Part shown: one piece after another, positions 10,540 through 21,675 of the stretch
Layout: each line of letters begins with the position of its first letter
Position numbering within the stretch: the first letter of the stretch is position 1
Origin: Sambucus nigra
Taxonomy: Eukaryota > Streptophyta > Magnoliopsida > Dipsacales > Adoxaceae
Direction of reading: 5' to 3'
DNA length: 64,000 bases
Assembly (NCBI GenBank): GCA_949130495.1
Contig: OX422221.1
Location: 27,043,917-27,107,916 of the forward strand
The notes under the pieces: generated by a model
What the model was told of the DNA's origin: nothing
Database searches by the model: none
The model's input: the letters and a program-made list of their open reading frames with translations, nothing else
Made by a program: the position numbers and the translations under genes

Positions 10540-11560
10540 TGGGAAAAGCAACCCTCGGCTATAATGAGGGTCAATGGTGGGGACGACCCCACATTTGCCC
10601 TCAAGAAAGATGAGGGAGGACTTTATTAAAAACCATTAATTTGGTAAAAGTAACCCTCGGCTATAATGAGGGTCAATGGTGGGGACGACCCCACCTTTGC
10701 CCTCAATAAAGATGAGGGAGGACTTTATTAAAAACCATTAATTTGGTAGAAGAAACCCTAGGCTATGATGAGGGTCAATGGTGGGGACGACCCCACCCTT
10801 GCCCTCAAGAATGACGAGGGAATACTTAATTAAAAACCATTAATTTGGTAAAAGTAACCCTCGGCTATAATGAGGGTCAATGGTGGGGACGACCCCACCC
10901 TTACCCTCAAGAAAGACGAGAGAATACTTAATTAAAAACCATTAATTTGGTAAAAGTAACCCTCGGCTATAATGAGGGTCAATGGTGGGGATGACCCCAC
11001 CCTTACCCTCAAGAAAGACGAGGGAATACTTTGTTAAAAGCCATTAATTTGGTAGAAGCAACCCTCGGCTATGATAAGGGTCAATGGAAGGGAACAACCC
11101 CACCCTTGCCCTCAAGAAAGACGAGGGAATACTTTGTTAAAAACCATTAATTTGGTAGAAGTAACCCTCGGCTATGATGAGGGTCAATGGTGGGGACGAC
11201 CCCACCCTTACCCTCAAGAAAGACGAGGGAATACTTTGTTAAAAACCATTAATTTGGTAGAAGCAACCCTCGGCTATGATGAGGGTCAATGGTGGGGATG
11301 ACCCCCCCCCCCCCTTACCCTCAAGAAAGACGAGGGAATACTTTGTTAAAAGCCATTAATTTGGTAGAAGCAACCCTCGGCTATAATGATGGTCAATGGT
11401 GGAGACGACCCCACCTTTGCCCTTAAGCAAGACGAGGGGGGACTTGAGCATCAATTAAAATTGGTTAAAAACCACCCTCGGCTATAATAAGGGTCAATGC
11501 AGGGGACGACCCCTCATTCACCCTCAAGAAAGAGGAGGGAGGGGTTAGTGATATTGTTAA
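10540..11560 (+). repeat. 102-bp tandem minisatellite in Tat1 3' region
   Basis: About ten copies. The phrase ACCCTCGGCT (or a variant) recurs at 10551, 10653, 10755, 10857, 10959, 11061, 11164, 11266, 11373 and 11474, a period of 102 bp except one unit lengthened by a poly-C run near 11303. Each unit holds three dyads: CCCTC...GAGGG around the GGCTATAAT segment, GGTGGGG-ACG-ACCCCACC, and CCCTC...GAGGG around AAGAAAGAC. Tandem repeats between pol and the 3' LTR are known in Tat/Ogre elements. Reading frames here are artefacts of the repeat. Confidence 0.95.
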
Positions 11561-11712
11561 TATAAAAAATTCACAATGCAAAAGAGACGAGTATGAAAGA
11601 CAACAAGATAGATGATATTATAAATAAAATATTACAAACGGATGTTTATTCTCCAAAAAATAAAGTACATTCATGAGGTACATAAAGAGGGTATCGGCTA
11701 TAAACATCCACC
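11561..11712. other. AT-rich spacer beyond the antisense gene
   Basis: Non-coding. On the minus strand it would hold the 3' end of the antisense transcript. No clear polyadenylation signal was assigned. Confidence 0.4.
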
Positions 11713-14076
11713 CTATTGAGCAGCATCAGAGGGGATGGCCTCAACGTCAATTAGAGAAGTCTCCTCAACGACCATGACAGGCTGACCCTCAGACGTGACG
11801 ACACCCTCGACATGCACTTGAAACTCCACTAGTGCCAAAACCTCAGCAATCAGGGGGTCGTCCAGTTGGAATTCTTCAATAGTGGCGCGGACAGAGGATA
11901 CTGCGTTAGCAAACTTAAGGACGACCCACCGACAGGCCGTCCTAATCCTCCTCTCTAAGTATTCAAGGCCGAAGCCTTGAAACTCATCCGAGAGTTTGTA
12001 AGCCTCCAGAGCATCTGCCTCTGTTTTCTTCATGGCCTCAGATAGCTCAGTCTTAAATTGGGCCCTGTGATGGGTCAAGGCTTCATCCTTCTCTTTAAGA
12101 AGCAAAACCTTGGCCGCCATGTCTGCATCATGCTGCCTCGTCAGCTCGTCCAGGATCCTTGCATGCTCAGTCCTGGCGCTCTCGAACTCAGCCCTTGTAG
12201 TCTCAAGCTCTTACTGTAGATCAACCTCGTGGTGAATGGCCCTCTCAGCTTCATGGAATTTCGCTTGGTTCTCAGCCATTCACTTAGTGGCCGAGGTAAA
12301 AGCACAGACAGACTGCATAAGAAAAAGAAACTCCTTAAGAGGCCGAGGAAACAGTTTGTGAAATAATGCAATTAAGGGAATGAAGTAAGACAAGCACCTG
12401 ATCCAGAGTGTGCAGACCATAGTCATACACCTTCGCCGGAGGCATCTTGGACAAAAATTCATAATCAACAGCCGAGGGGGCAAAAAACATTGACGCTTTG
12501 GCCACCCTCAGGTTGGCAATCAGAGAAGACGGCTCGGCCTTCAATAATGTTAAGTTTTGGGACCAGAAGGCCCCCATACTGGAAGAAGAGGCAGTTCCCT
12601 CAGACGCATCGACCCTTGCCCTCGTCCGTGAATCTGGCCGAGGGTCGAAAGGGACTTTTGGCTCTTTTCTCTTTTGTCTGTCAGAGGTCAGCTCAGCAGG
12701 CGTCGGCCCCACGGTCTTCGTCTTCCTCGGAGCTTGCTGAGGTTCCTTGCCCTTCTTCTTACCCAAGCCAAATAGCAAACTTGGGGCAGTCATTTCCTAG
12801 AGTTGATCAGATATACCAGAAGGATGACCTGAAAGGAGGATGACACATCAGAAAAATGCAGAGGTAAAGATGTAACACTTGAAAAAAGCAAAGATCGGGC
12901 AAAAAATAATATAACTCACATAGCTATGTCAAGGGGCCGACCCTCAGACCATCTTCCTTGAGGAACCAAGGGGTCATTAGATCTTCAAACTTTGCAAGTT
13001 CACCCCCTTTCCCTCATTCTCTCAGATATTCAACTATGTCTTTCTCCTCCAGACTAAGTCCGGGGTCTGACCTGGCCTTCATAGAGGGGTTAGACCATCT
13101 TCTGGGGACCCTCGGACTATCGACTAAAGGTTGAGCCTTGGCAGAAAATTCCCATTCTCCAGAGACGAAGAAGAATCTCTTCTTCCAATCGTGGTTGGAG
13201 GTTTGTGCCATGCGAAGAAGTTTTTTATCAGACTTCCTCGCCTCCAGATGATAGTACCCAGGCTGCTTAGACGAGTAAAAGTGATATTATAGCAGGCCAA
13301 GAACAGATCGGCCGAGGGCTCGTGAGTAATGGCATTTTCCATAGGGAGACGTAGCCAAGGATCATCCTCCAGGAGTTGGGAGGAAGTTGAGAGGGGGTAA
13401 CGCCGAGGGCTGATAAGATATTCACAACAGCAGGGTGTAGAGGGAACCTGACACCGACCTTAAACATCTGTTCGTATACTGCGACCTCTCCCTCTTCACC
13501 CTCAAAGATCCTCTCAGACTTAGAGGGGACCCTCATATTTATGTTGGGGGGCACACCAAATGCATGCCTCCAAAGCAAGAGGTCACGATCCCTGACGGAG
13601 GAGATATAAGATGAGGTATGGGAGGTGTCAACTGGGTCAACATCTAAGTCCTCACCATCATCCTCAGTCCCATCCCCCTTGGCCTCGTCACCTGTCAGAG
13701 GCCCATGAGGGAAAGCCATCTGGAAGGCGTGGGGGGACAAAGATGTCACAGGGACAGCCTCTGAAGGGACCACACCCTCGGCCTGTTGGCCTGGGCTAAG
13801 ATCAGACGTTTCTCTCCTCCCAGAAGGGCTAGCACCTAATAGTGACGAGGCTCTCTCATCCATCTCTCCTGACCGACTCTTGACTGGACGACAGGACGAC
13901 CCACAAGACTCAGAGGGATTTATTGTGGCTAGAGGGATTGGGAAAATGGGTCATACCCAATTAGGGTCGGCCCCTCATCTTCTCTCCTCCTCTTCCTCTA
14001 TGTGCCTAATCTCTACGAAGAACTTCTCCCTCAGGGATGGAAAATCCTCAGCTAAACTGTAAAGCCTCCTAAGCAT
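11713..14076 (-). pseudogene. Tat1 antisense gene: Transposase_28-like (putative gypsy-type) protein, three exons
   Basis: Extra gene opposite to gag-pol. The frame opens at ATG 14076. The N-terminal part is acidic; then comes a domain with Y-E-Q-M-F, G-V-R-F-P-L-H-P and P-N-S-W (about 13,480-13,360), continued in other frames to D-W-K-K-R-F-F-F-V (about 13,190). This resembles the putative gypsy-type transposon domain found in Tat extra ORFs. Two GT-AG introns are readable: 12829-12919 (GTGAGT...TTTCAG) and 12313-12397 (GTGCTT...ATGCAG). Exon 2 is Ser/Lys-rich; exon 3 is a charged, probably coiled-coil C-terminus ending at 11713. Frameshifts near 13,345 and 13,270 and early stops near 13,970 and 13,935 make it a pseudogene. 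Function of the family is unknown. Confidence 0.8.
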
Positions 14077-14450
14077 TAAGGGGAAGACCCTACACTTAGA
14101 AGAATTTGGCTAAGCCAACCACAAATAATCTCACAATTGACCATGTTGGACTTTTTGATCAAAACCAAAGAATTAAAGGGTTTTATCAAGAACATTTAAG
14201 AACAAACTACCAGAGAATATGCCGGAAAATCTATGAAACAACCTAAGGAAAATCCAACCCTACGACCCTAAATAAGAAAGCAAATAGAAATGAAGATAAA
14301 GAGGGCACTAGGGCAAAGGGGCTACCTGAGAATAAATAGTAGAACTGCCAAACTCGAAACGTCGAAGTTACGGAAATGGCTAGAAAGCTTGATACTAGAG
14401 AGAGAGAGAGAGTTCAGGCGCGAAGAAGAAGAAAGAGAAACTTCAAAAAT

Positions 14451-14460
14451 TATTTAAATA
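14451..14460 (-). promoter_or_regulatory. Possible TATA box of the Tat1 antisense gene
   Basis: TATTTAAATA lies about 375 bp upstream of the antisense ATG at 14076. Between them is a CT-rich leader typical of plant 5' UTRs. The motif is nearly symmetric, so strand assignment rests on context. Confidence 0.45.
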
Positions 14461-14691
14461 CCTTGCCAATGAGTGGTCCCACTAACCAATACAGAGCACA
14501 GCCCACGAGGAGGACATCATTAGGGCACAAAGTCCCAAGCAGTGTGCAGCCGCCACGCCTTGGAAATATAAACAACAATGAGTACCTGCCTAGGGGTCAT
14601 GACAGCTTGATAGGTGTCACTCATCAAACAGACCATACACTTGTCTCAAAAGCAACATTATCCCCCATCCATCTCAGCATCATCTTGGGCT

Positions 14692-14708
14692 AAGGGCTGG
14701 GGGGTGAT
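14692..14708 (+). other. Tat1 polypurine tract
   Basis: Purine-rich run GGGCTGGGGGG just before the 3' LTR start at 14709, in the expected place for plus-strand priming. Confidence 0.65.
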
Positions 14709-15607
14709 TGATATACCCATATATACCCTTGGCGAGGCCGAGGGCGCCCTCCAACAAGACGAGCCCAAGATGGTCTCATGACTATTCAAGGGGCCGACCC
14801 CTCACCAGTCTCGGACGACCCTTTAAGGGGCCGACCCCTCACCAGGTCTAGACGGCCCTCTAAGGGCCGACCCTCCATTAGGCCCATACGACCCTCCAAG
14901 GTGCCGACCCTCCATCATGTCCATACGACCCTGCAAGGGGCCAACCCCTCATCAGACCCAGACGACCCTTCAAGGGGTCGACCCTCCGAGGGTACGACAG
15001 TGCGAGGCCTAAATTAGGCCAGACTCACTGCCAGAAGGAACTTTTCCCTCGGGCTCATATCATAGGCCGATGGTGACATCATCGCAGCGCGTGATTTGGA
15101 AGATGCATGGAACAGTGCGCGTGAGGCTCATATGGCACGTGAAAGACCGTTATAACAATATCAACCCCTCACGTGAGGGAATATTATGTCATTATTTGGC
15201 ATCTACAGGTGTCAACAGGAGATTGGCTAGATCATCATTCACATGCACCATGCATACTTGGGGGGTACACCACACCCCCCAGGACCTATAAATACCTGTC
15301 ACCTACAACCCTACAAGGGGATCAATCGATAATTGTAACCCTAGCTAAAACTCTGTTGGTGCACACAGTAGAGAGAAAGGGAGCTTATGTGCATTGTATC
15401 CAAGGCCATTAGTGCCCATACCCAGTGGATCACACACTCATAGTGGATGTAGGCCTAATTGGCTGAACCACTATACATCATTATCTTATTCCACTTATAC
15501 TCATCTCCTTCTATATACTTATACATATACATCTCTATGGATGCCATGGTTACTACTATTTGAGCTCATTATCACTTACCTGGTGGTGCTAGATTTCAGC
15601 ATCATTA
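14709..15607 (+). repeat. Tat1 3' LTR
   Basis: Homologous to 3319-4277 with the same ends (TGATATACCC, CATCATTA). It has about six copies of the 37-bp minisatellite (14777-14990), the CCCTCACGTGAGGG palindrome (near 15167), and a canonical TATAAATA at 15287-15294. Confidence 0.93.
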
Positions 15608-15612
15608 ATGTG
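15608..15612. repeat. Target-site duplication ATGTG, right copy (Tat1)
   Basis: Matches 3314-3318. Element E integrase resumes in frame after it. Confidence 0.9.
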
Positions 15613-16290
15613 CATATCTTATTAATCGAGATAATGATGTTATATGGAGTACCGCTTAATATCAGATCTGATTGGGACAGGATCTTTATCTTTCAAGTTT
15701 GGAATAGTGTTCACAAGGCATAGGTACCGAGTTATGATTCAATACGACCTATCACCCACATACGAATGGAAAGAAAAGCTACGCCGATGAAAATAAGCTC
15801 TTCAGGGAGTTCAACACGGGGGATCAAGTATTACTGCGAGTGTCTCCTATAAAAGGGGTGATGAGGTTCGGGAAGAAAGGGAAATTGTCTTCGAGATATG
15901 TAGGACCATTTCCCATTATCGAGAGGATCGGACCAGTGACATACAGATTTGGATTGCCATAACACTTGCACCATATTCACGACGTGTTCCACTTCTCATC
16001 ATTGAGGCAGTATCTTAGGGATGAGTTGGCCCACACCCACATTGCGATTGAGGAGGTTTATTTACATCCTAACAGTTCATATGAGAAGAGGCATGTGGAT
16101 ATCCTAGACAGTAGCGAGAGGAAACTGAGGTCAAAGGTAGTTCTACTGGTGAGGGTTCAGTGGGAGCATTATAACGTGGAGGAATCTACATGGGTACGAG
16201 AGGAGGATATGCGCGAGAAATATCCAGACTTATTCCTACTAGGTATGGTTTACTTTTCAAATTTCGGGGTGAAATTCCATTATTAGGGGG
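15613..16290 (+). pseudogene. Element E integrase C-terminus with chromodomain
   Basis: Continuation of the integrase interrupted at 3318. The core motif around R-S-D-W-D-R (15664-15681) aligns with the second catalytic Asp region. Downstream are G-P-F near 15904, an H-D-V-F-H segment near 15980 and, at about 16138-16236, a chromodomain (V-Q-W-E-H-Y, E-E-S-T-W, E-E-D-M-R-E-K-Y). The chromodomain would direct integration to modified chromatin. Frameshifts near 15,720 and 15,850 and a stop near 15,961 break the frame; the last open part is 15966-16286. The catalytic Glu region is missing or scrambled. Confidence 0.85.
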
Positions 16291-16296
16291 GAAGTA
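16283..16296 (+). other. Element E polypurine tract
   Basis: AGGGGGGAAG immediately upstream of the TGTAATACCCC LTR start. The 3.1-kb-LTR element at 22,986 has the equivalent AAGGAGGGAAG. Confidence 0.75.
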
Positions 16297-17990
16297 TGTA
16301 ATACCCCGTATATTTATGATATTAAATAATTATGAGATTTATTATTATTGTTGGATTACTTAAATTAAAAAGGTCAGAAAATTTAATTGTTAACTAATTC
16401 GAATTTAAAATAATTATTAACTAGCGTGCCAAGGGTTAATACTTATTGATGGAAATCATTGATTATTAGTGTGGGTATACATAATATGGAATTGCATAAT
16501 CTTTATAAATTATCGGAGTGCAAAATACGATAGTTTGGTTTTTTAAGTCAGGACGCGCGTGCAAGTCATGTCGGGACTAATTGTATGGAATAAAAAGATA
16601 AATTATTTTTGTATAACTCGTATGGTAATTTCGAATGTTCCATTGACTCCGGAAGGGTCGAGACAATCAAAAAAATCTACCTGGCTTTTGTTTGGACTTC
16701 TGGATAATTTTAGGCCTAACCGGCACCCCGTGGGGGTATTTTTGTCCTTTAGAATTTTAGAGTAATAGAATGGAAAAAAATTGGGAAATAAAAGATAAGA
16801 TATATATTTTTTAATGGCGCATTATCAACTTTAAACCAACGTGAGAGAAAAGAGAAAGGTACAGAGGAAGGAAGAAGAAGATACTGGTGTTCTTGGTGCC
16901 TAACTCAAGAACACACACCAAAAATTATACCAAAGTGTAGATCGCGAGACGAGGAACACACTCATACCCATATCAATAGCGGATCAGACCGTCAAAATTA
17001 AGGCAAGTGTTTATTACTTGCCATTCATAGCAATAAATGTGTTCATATTGGTGTAGGTAGATTATATACACTTTTGATTTATGAGTTTTGATGAAATTGG
17101 AGATTTAAGGATATGAATTGAAATCTGAAAAACAAATTTTGAATAAATCCCTCATGTAGATAGTTTAGAAATCCCAAATTGTTGATTAATTGTAATGGAC
17201 GAATCTGAATTGGAGTTCATGTTTAGAAATTTGACGAACTAGGGTTTTGAATTGTTAAAATTAGAGATTTTGGATTTATAACTATTTATGGTGAATTAAT
17301 GGTTCAAAGTTAAGGGAAATCATTTATACATGGTAAAACATTAATTAGGATTGATGTTTTGGTGTTGGGGTTGAGAAATTTAGAGGTTTTAGGACTGAAA
17401 TTTTGGGGAAGACGAAGTATGAATAGTAAAATGTAACAAGTCTGGCCAGAAGAGAAAAAGGCCCCATCTCGTTCGAATGAGAAGTCAGCGTCGTTCAAAT
17501 CACTGCTAACTCGTTCAAACAACAGGTCCCAAAATCCCAGAAATTCCATTTTTCCCAGATCATGCTACCCAGCTAATTATGTTTAGGGATACTGTCATTT
17601 ACTAATATTAGTTTAGTGTAAAATTATTTGGGAATTAATCCTTGAATGTTACCTTAAGTATTGAATAGGTGACTTAACCTTGGGAAATTCGAGAGTGTGA
17701 ATAATCGAGTAAATTGCGTATGTAGTAAAGAGAAATATACTACGTGTGGAAATATAAATATGGGTTGGGTGAAAACCTAAATTGTTGTAAGGCTTAAGGA
17801 ATGCACATTATTATATGATATCATTATTGTAGTAAAGAGACATCAGGATGAGATGAGGTCTCGGCGGTCTAGTGTACCAGATGAGACGTTAAGAAGGTAT
17901 TCTGATCGGTCTCGGCCTCAAATAATAGTACGAACTTGAGATAGTTGAGTGTCGACTCCTCAAGGTAAGTATGCTTTTCTATATCGAGTG
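16297..17990 (+). repeat. Element E 3' LTR, truncated
   Basis: Starts TGTAATACCCCGTA and follows the same order of blocks as the LTR at 18537 until about 17,960, roughly 1.7 kb of an expected 3.1 kb. The missing part corresponds to what is present at 1-1391. Three near-palindromes lie at 17468-17523. Minus-strand Tat-B sequence begins at about 17,990-18,010; the exact junction was not resolved. Confidence 0.7.
17468..17523. promoter_or_regulatory. Near-palindrome triplet in element E LTR
   Basis: CTCGTTCGAATGAG (17468-17481), GTCGTTCAAATCAC (17490-17503) and CTCGTTCAAACAAC (17510-17523), spaced 22 and 20 bp. Related in sequence to arrays in gag-only elements A and B. Confidence 0.6.
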
Positions 17991-17999
17991 GGTCGAATA

Positions 18000-18531
18000 C
18001 GAGCTATGCCCTGACATGCTACACTTGGGCATATCAACAAGGATTGGGTCCATCCAAGATAATCCCAAGTTCAAGTTGAAACAATCTGTGGTATCAACTT
18101 CTTCTCGCTTGATGCTCGCTCTAGGAGAATTTTGACTAGAACTGTTATGCGAAATTTTTCTATATCGCCGATGTAATCCTTACAAAGGCGTATATTTTTC
18201 CATCCTCACTTTTTTGAATTATCTTCATTTTTACCCCTTGGAAGTTTTACAATATCGACTTTACTCTTTGCAAGTATTTAACCATTTTTTCATCTTTCAC
18301 CTCATATACTCCAACAATCTAATTCACCACCAGCTATGAATCGTTGTGGTAATGTAGTAGGCTGAAACCCAATCTTATTATTAGATGCCCTAAAGTTAAA
18401 CCTCATAGCATACTCAATATAGGTATTGTTAGGGGATTAAAAAATCACACCAACCCCACTACCATTTGTACAAAATGAGCCATCAATAAGAAAACTCCAA
18501 ATTATCATATTTGACGAGAAAGGTTCTTCAG
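18000..18531 (-). pseudogene. Tat-B pol fragment: second RNase H (C-terminal side of the split)
   Basis: Read on the minus strand from 18531 down, it matches the Tat1 second RNase H in order: F-L-I-D-G-S-F, T-Y-I-E-Y-A-M-R-F-N, A-S-N-N, L-V-V-N, K-Y-L-Q-R-V and finally S-W-M-D-P near 18,060. The N-terminal continuation is at 31203 and up, separated by the 12.7-kb insertion. Several stops and frame changes show an old copy. Confidence 0.75.
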
Positions 18532-18536
18532 CGAGG
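18532..18536. repeat. Target-site duplication CGAGG, left copy
   Basis: CGAGG immediately before the LTR start at 18537, repeated at 31198-31202. Removing one copy restores the Tat-B RNase H frame. Confidence 0.9.
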
Positions 18537-21500
18537 TGTAATACCCCGTAATTTTTATAACTCTTAAAATGGGTTATATTTTAAATTAATGGTTTAATTG
18601 GATTTTAGTATTAATTAATTCATTTGGATTTTATCCAAATTGTGGATATTAAAATGGATGATTCCGAATATTACTTAAAGATATTTAGGTAATATATGAA
18701 TGTGATGCTATTGATATAGCTATATGATATTAATATAGTAATTTGAATTTTTAGTCGGACGCGGTATGGGACGTGTCGGGACTAATTTGTTAAATTAAGA
18801 AGGAAATTTATTTTCTATCAACCTTATAGTCATTTCGATTGCGTCTTGCATCCAGAAGGGTCGAAATAGTCAGAAAAGTCATTTGGATGTTGGTTTTGGG
18901 TCTCGGGTCATTTGGAAATGAAAGGACAACCGAAAAAGGCATTTTGGTCATTTTTACAAGGGGGATGAATAGTTATTTCGGATTTTGTCTTATTATAAGT
19001 ATTTGGAGATTAAGTGTACGTGAGTTCATTCATCTCTTCAACATAAAATAGAGAAGTCATCTTCCTAGAGAGAGTGAAGGGTTGCTTGGGAAGAGAAAAG
19101 CTTACTTGGGAAGGAGAAGAACCAAAGACCAAAAGTCACCACCACCAACCGCTACCGAAAGTTGAGCGGAGAATGGACAACCACCTATGATATACTACAC
19201 CAAAGGATCAGACCTTCATTAAAGGCAAGTGTTTGATAATGTCAATCTAAGTTTGTATATTGTCCATGTTAGAATAGTTATAAAAAGACGAGATTTTTCA
19301 TGTTTGGAAGATAAAGATGAAGTTGTAAATGGATTTCTGGAAACTAAAAATATATATGAATCAAACTCATTTTGTAGGTAGATAGTAATCCACGAAATGA
19401 TCATGAATCTGTTTAAGAAATTCTGAAATCCATTGATGTGTTCTTGAAGATATTATGTTGATGATTTTCTAAAAATAAGGATAGAAACATGCTTTTAATT
19501 TAATCTCTTGATGATTCTAGGATGTTTAGATCATTAGAAATCATTTATATATGTTTATATATCATGCAGTAAGGATTGTAAGTCATTTGGGTTGTTAATA
19601 TGAAGGTTTGATTGATAAAAAATGGTTAAACCCGTAGTAGAAGAAATGCATAAAAACTGGGCTGTTATCTGGGCGATCGATCGATCGACCCCCTGCCTTC
19701 GATCGATCGACCTCCCCAGAATTCCTAAATTTGTTTCATTTTAATATAGGCTCTTACCCCAAACCTTTTGTAGATCTTTGGTGATTATTAATTGGATATT
19801 ATGGGACTTAGAGAAGATTAGTAAGCCCTAGATAAAATTCGAATTAATTTGATTCGGATTTAATTGATTAGAATTATGATAATTAAATTGAAAGAAATTT
19901 CGGTTGCTAGATTCATGTGTTGGATTCTAATTTGTATGCATGAGGATTAAGGATAGGTCCAGTAGGGGATATTTATTATAACACCTGGGCAGCCTTAGTT
20001 TACAAGAGGGTTTAATCCTAAGTGATAGAAGATGTGTTTATAAGAGATTAGAAACAATCGGTTATAACCCTAATTAAAGGGGAGTTTAACTCGTAGTAAT
20101 TCGGGAGATAAGATGAGGGGGACCAGTAGGATATTAGTGATTTCTTACTGAATAATTATATTGAGGAAAACCTATTTGAACCTTGAGTATTGAGTGAGGC
20201 TCGGGGATAATTGAATTAAAGAAGTAAAGTCATAATATTTTAATACGTAGGATGTAAGAGATAAAATGCTACGTATGGGAATTATCTTAGGGTAGTGTGA
20301 TTACCTTGTTCATAGTATATTATAGGTAGATGATAACGCATATTTAATTGATTGTTGATTTATGTGTATGATATACCTAGCTTACTTGCTATCGATGGGG
20401 AGGTTTGCACGTGAGGGCAGTCATATCCTGATGAATCCATGGGATTTTGTATTTGTCACTCAAGAACATAGGTCTAAGAAAGACTTATCGGGGATTGATA
20501 AGTCCGCTGACTGTGGAAATGTAGGTATGTGCGTGACCCATGGATACGAGAACTATGTTCGCCTCCAATTTGTATGTTGTTGTTTGTGGTTCGAGGAATC
20601 CTTACCGAACCTGTTGTCCCCTATTCGGCGACCTGCAATATTGGGATGTGATAGCAGAGTAGTTCAATTCACCGCAGCTGTGACTTGGGGTGCCGTATTA
20701 TATATGTGTATATATATAATTAATTAAATGAATGTATATAGTTATTAAATCTATCTACGGTGACAATTGTAAATAACGTTGAATAGAGAAAGAGAATGGA
20801 ATTAAGTTAATGAATGTTTATTCTTATAGAATTGAAAAGCTTAATTCATATTAATGAGAAACGATTCATGTTAATGAGAAAAGTATATGAATAATTATAT
20901 GACGTATGGTATGGGACATACGGGGTTACGATACGGGATAGTAACATAATATGGAAATTAGTGAATAGGAACCATTCACTAGGAGGTTAATAGGAAACGT
21001 TAAGTGTGCACTCTAGATACGAGGTGAGAATAGCAAGTGAGAGTCTGGATACTAACATATACATAATAAATGTTTTATTGCACTTGTTAAATACTTGTTG
21101 TTTTAAAAATCATTTTCACCATCGGGCTCTGACCCGTTTCCTTGCATATTTTCTTTTTTATTGTACTTTCTGTCCAACAGTAGGGACGCCAACCTTAGTT
21201 GATTTTTACGAGCTATGGAGTATTGCTTAGACGCCTATGTTCATTTGATTCACAGTGTTCTTTTATGTAGGGCATATCGCCCGAAGGAACTCAATTATCT
21301 CTTTTCCATCTGAGTCATATACTCTTGTATTCGTGTCATTTTAATACATTTACTATTGTTGGGATTACTATATTGGATAATTATTTGGGAATGTTTATTC
21401 CAATTGGATTTAAATTCTTTTGTGTTATCTGTTCAGTTATTAGTGTTGTAGAATAATCTGTGTAGTGTTATTCGTAAAATAAAAATGGATTTTGTTGAAT

Positions 21501-21653
21501 TAAAATTAGGAAAGTTTTTAACACCAACTTAATTGAGTATTGGATGAGTTGTAAATGTTTTCGACAGTGATGCTAAGAATGAGCCAACTGTATATTCTGT
21601 TTTAATTTGGTATGGGACTGGCCAGCCGGTATTTAATTGGGCGGGGTGTTACA
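18537..21653 (+). repeat. 3.1-kb LTR, copy 1
   Basis: Starts TGTAATACCCC and ends GCGGGGTGTTACA. It contains paired GATC palindromes at 19674-19687 and 19699-19710, followed by a TATA-like TTTAATATA at about 19740. A 121-codon reading frame (20362-20727) recurs at 25440 but is broken in the other LTR versions and has no recognisable motif, so I do not call it a gene. Confidence 0.92.
19674..19710. promoter_or_regulatory. Paired GATC palindromes, LTR 1
   Basis: CGATCGATCGATCG (19674-19687) and TCGATCGATCGA (19699-19710), centre to centre 24 bp, about 30 bp before an AT-rich TATA-like stretch. Confidence 0.65.
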
Positions 21654-21675
21654 GGTTGTATCAGAGCATCAGGTT
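21654..21675 (+). other. Primer-binding site, internal 1
   Basis: GGTTGTATCAGAGCATCAGG follows the LTR end directly. TATCAGAGC matches the complement of the initiator-Met tRNA 3' end, as in Tekay elements. Confidence 0.8.

Larger units (their letters stand above)
3319..15607 (+). mobile_element. Tat1: full-length Ty3/gypsy Tat-lineage retrotransposon
   Basis: 12.3-kb element with two LTRs (959 and 899 bp), PBS, gag, protease, RT, RNase H, a second RNase H, integrase, a 3' tandem-repeat region, an antisense gene and a PPT. Dual RNase H plus an extra antisense ORF between pol and the 3' LTR is typical of the Tat lineage. A hand count of the last about 557 bp of the two LTRs gives about 16 differences (roughly 3%), so the insertion is fairly young. 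All coding parts carry nonsense codons, so this copy is defective. Confidence 0.92.
1..17990 (+). mobile_element. Element E: Tekay/Del-type Ty3 chromovirus, partial, split by Tat1
   Basis: Plus-strand element running from before the window to about 17,990 and interrupted by 3319-15607. Visible in order: end of the 5' LTR, degenerate initiator-Met PBS, gag with three zinc knuckles, protease, integrase core remnant, integrase C-terminus with chromodomain, PPT, and a truncated 3' LTR. The chromodomain and the TGTAATACCCC LTR start fit Tekay/Del chromoviruses. The gag core and the RT-RNase H block are missing: sequence passes from the protease (about 2640) to integrase within 700 bp. The left end is outside the window. 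The right end abuts a minus-strand Tat fragment with no visible LTR end. Confidence 0.8.

Noticed and set aside
11071..11301. Open frame with a repeated peptide in the 102-bp array
   Set aside because: Arises because 102 is a multiple of three; product of the tandem repeat.
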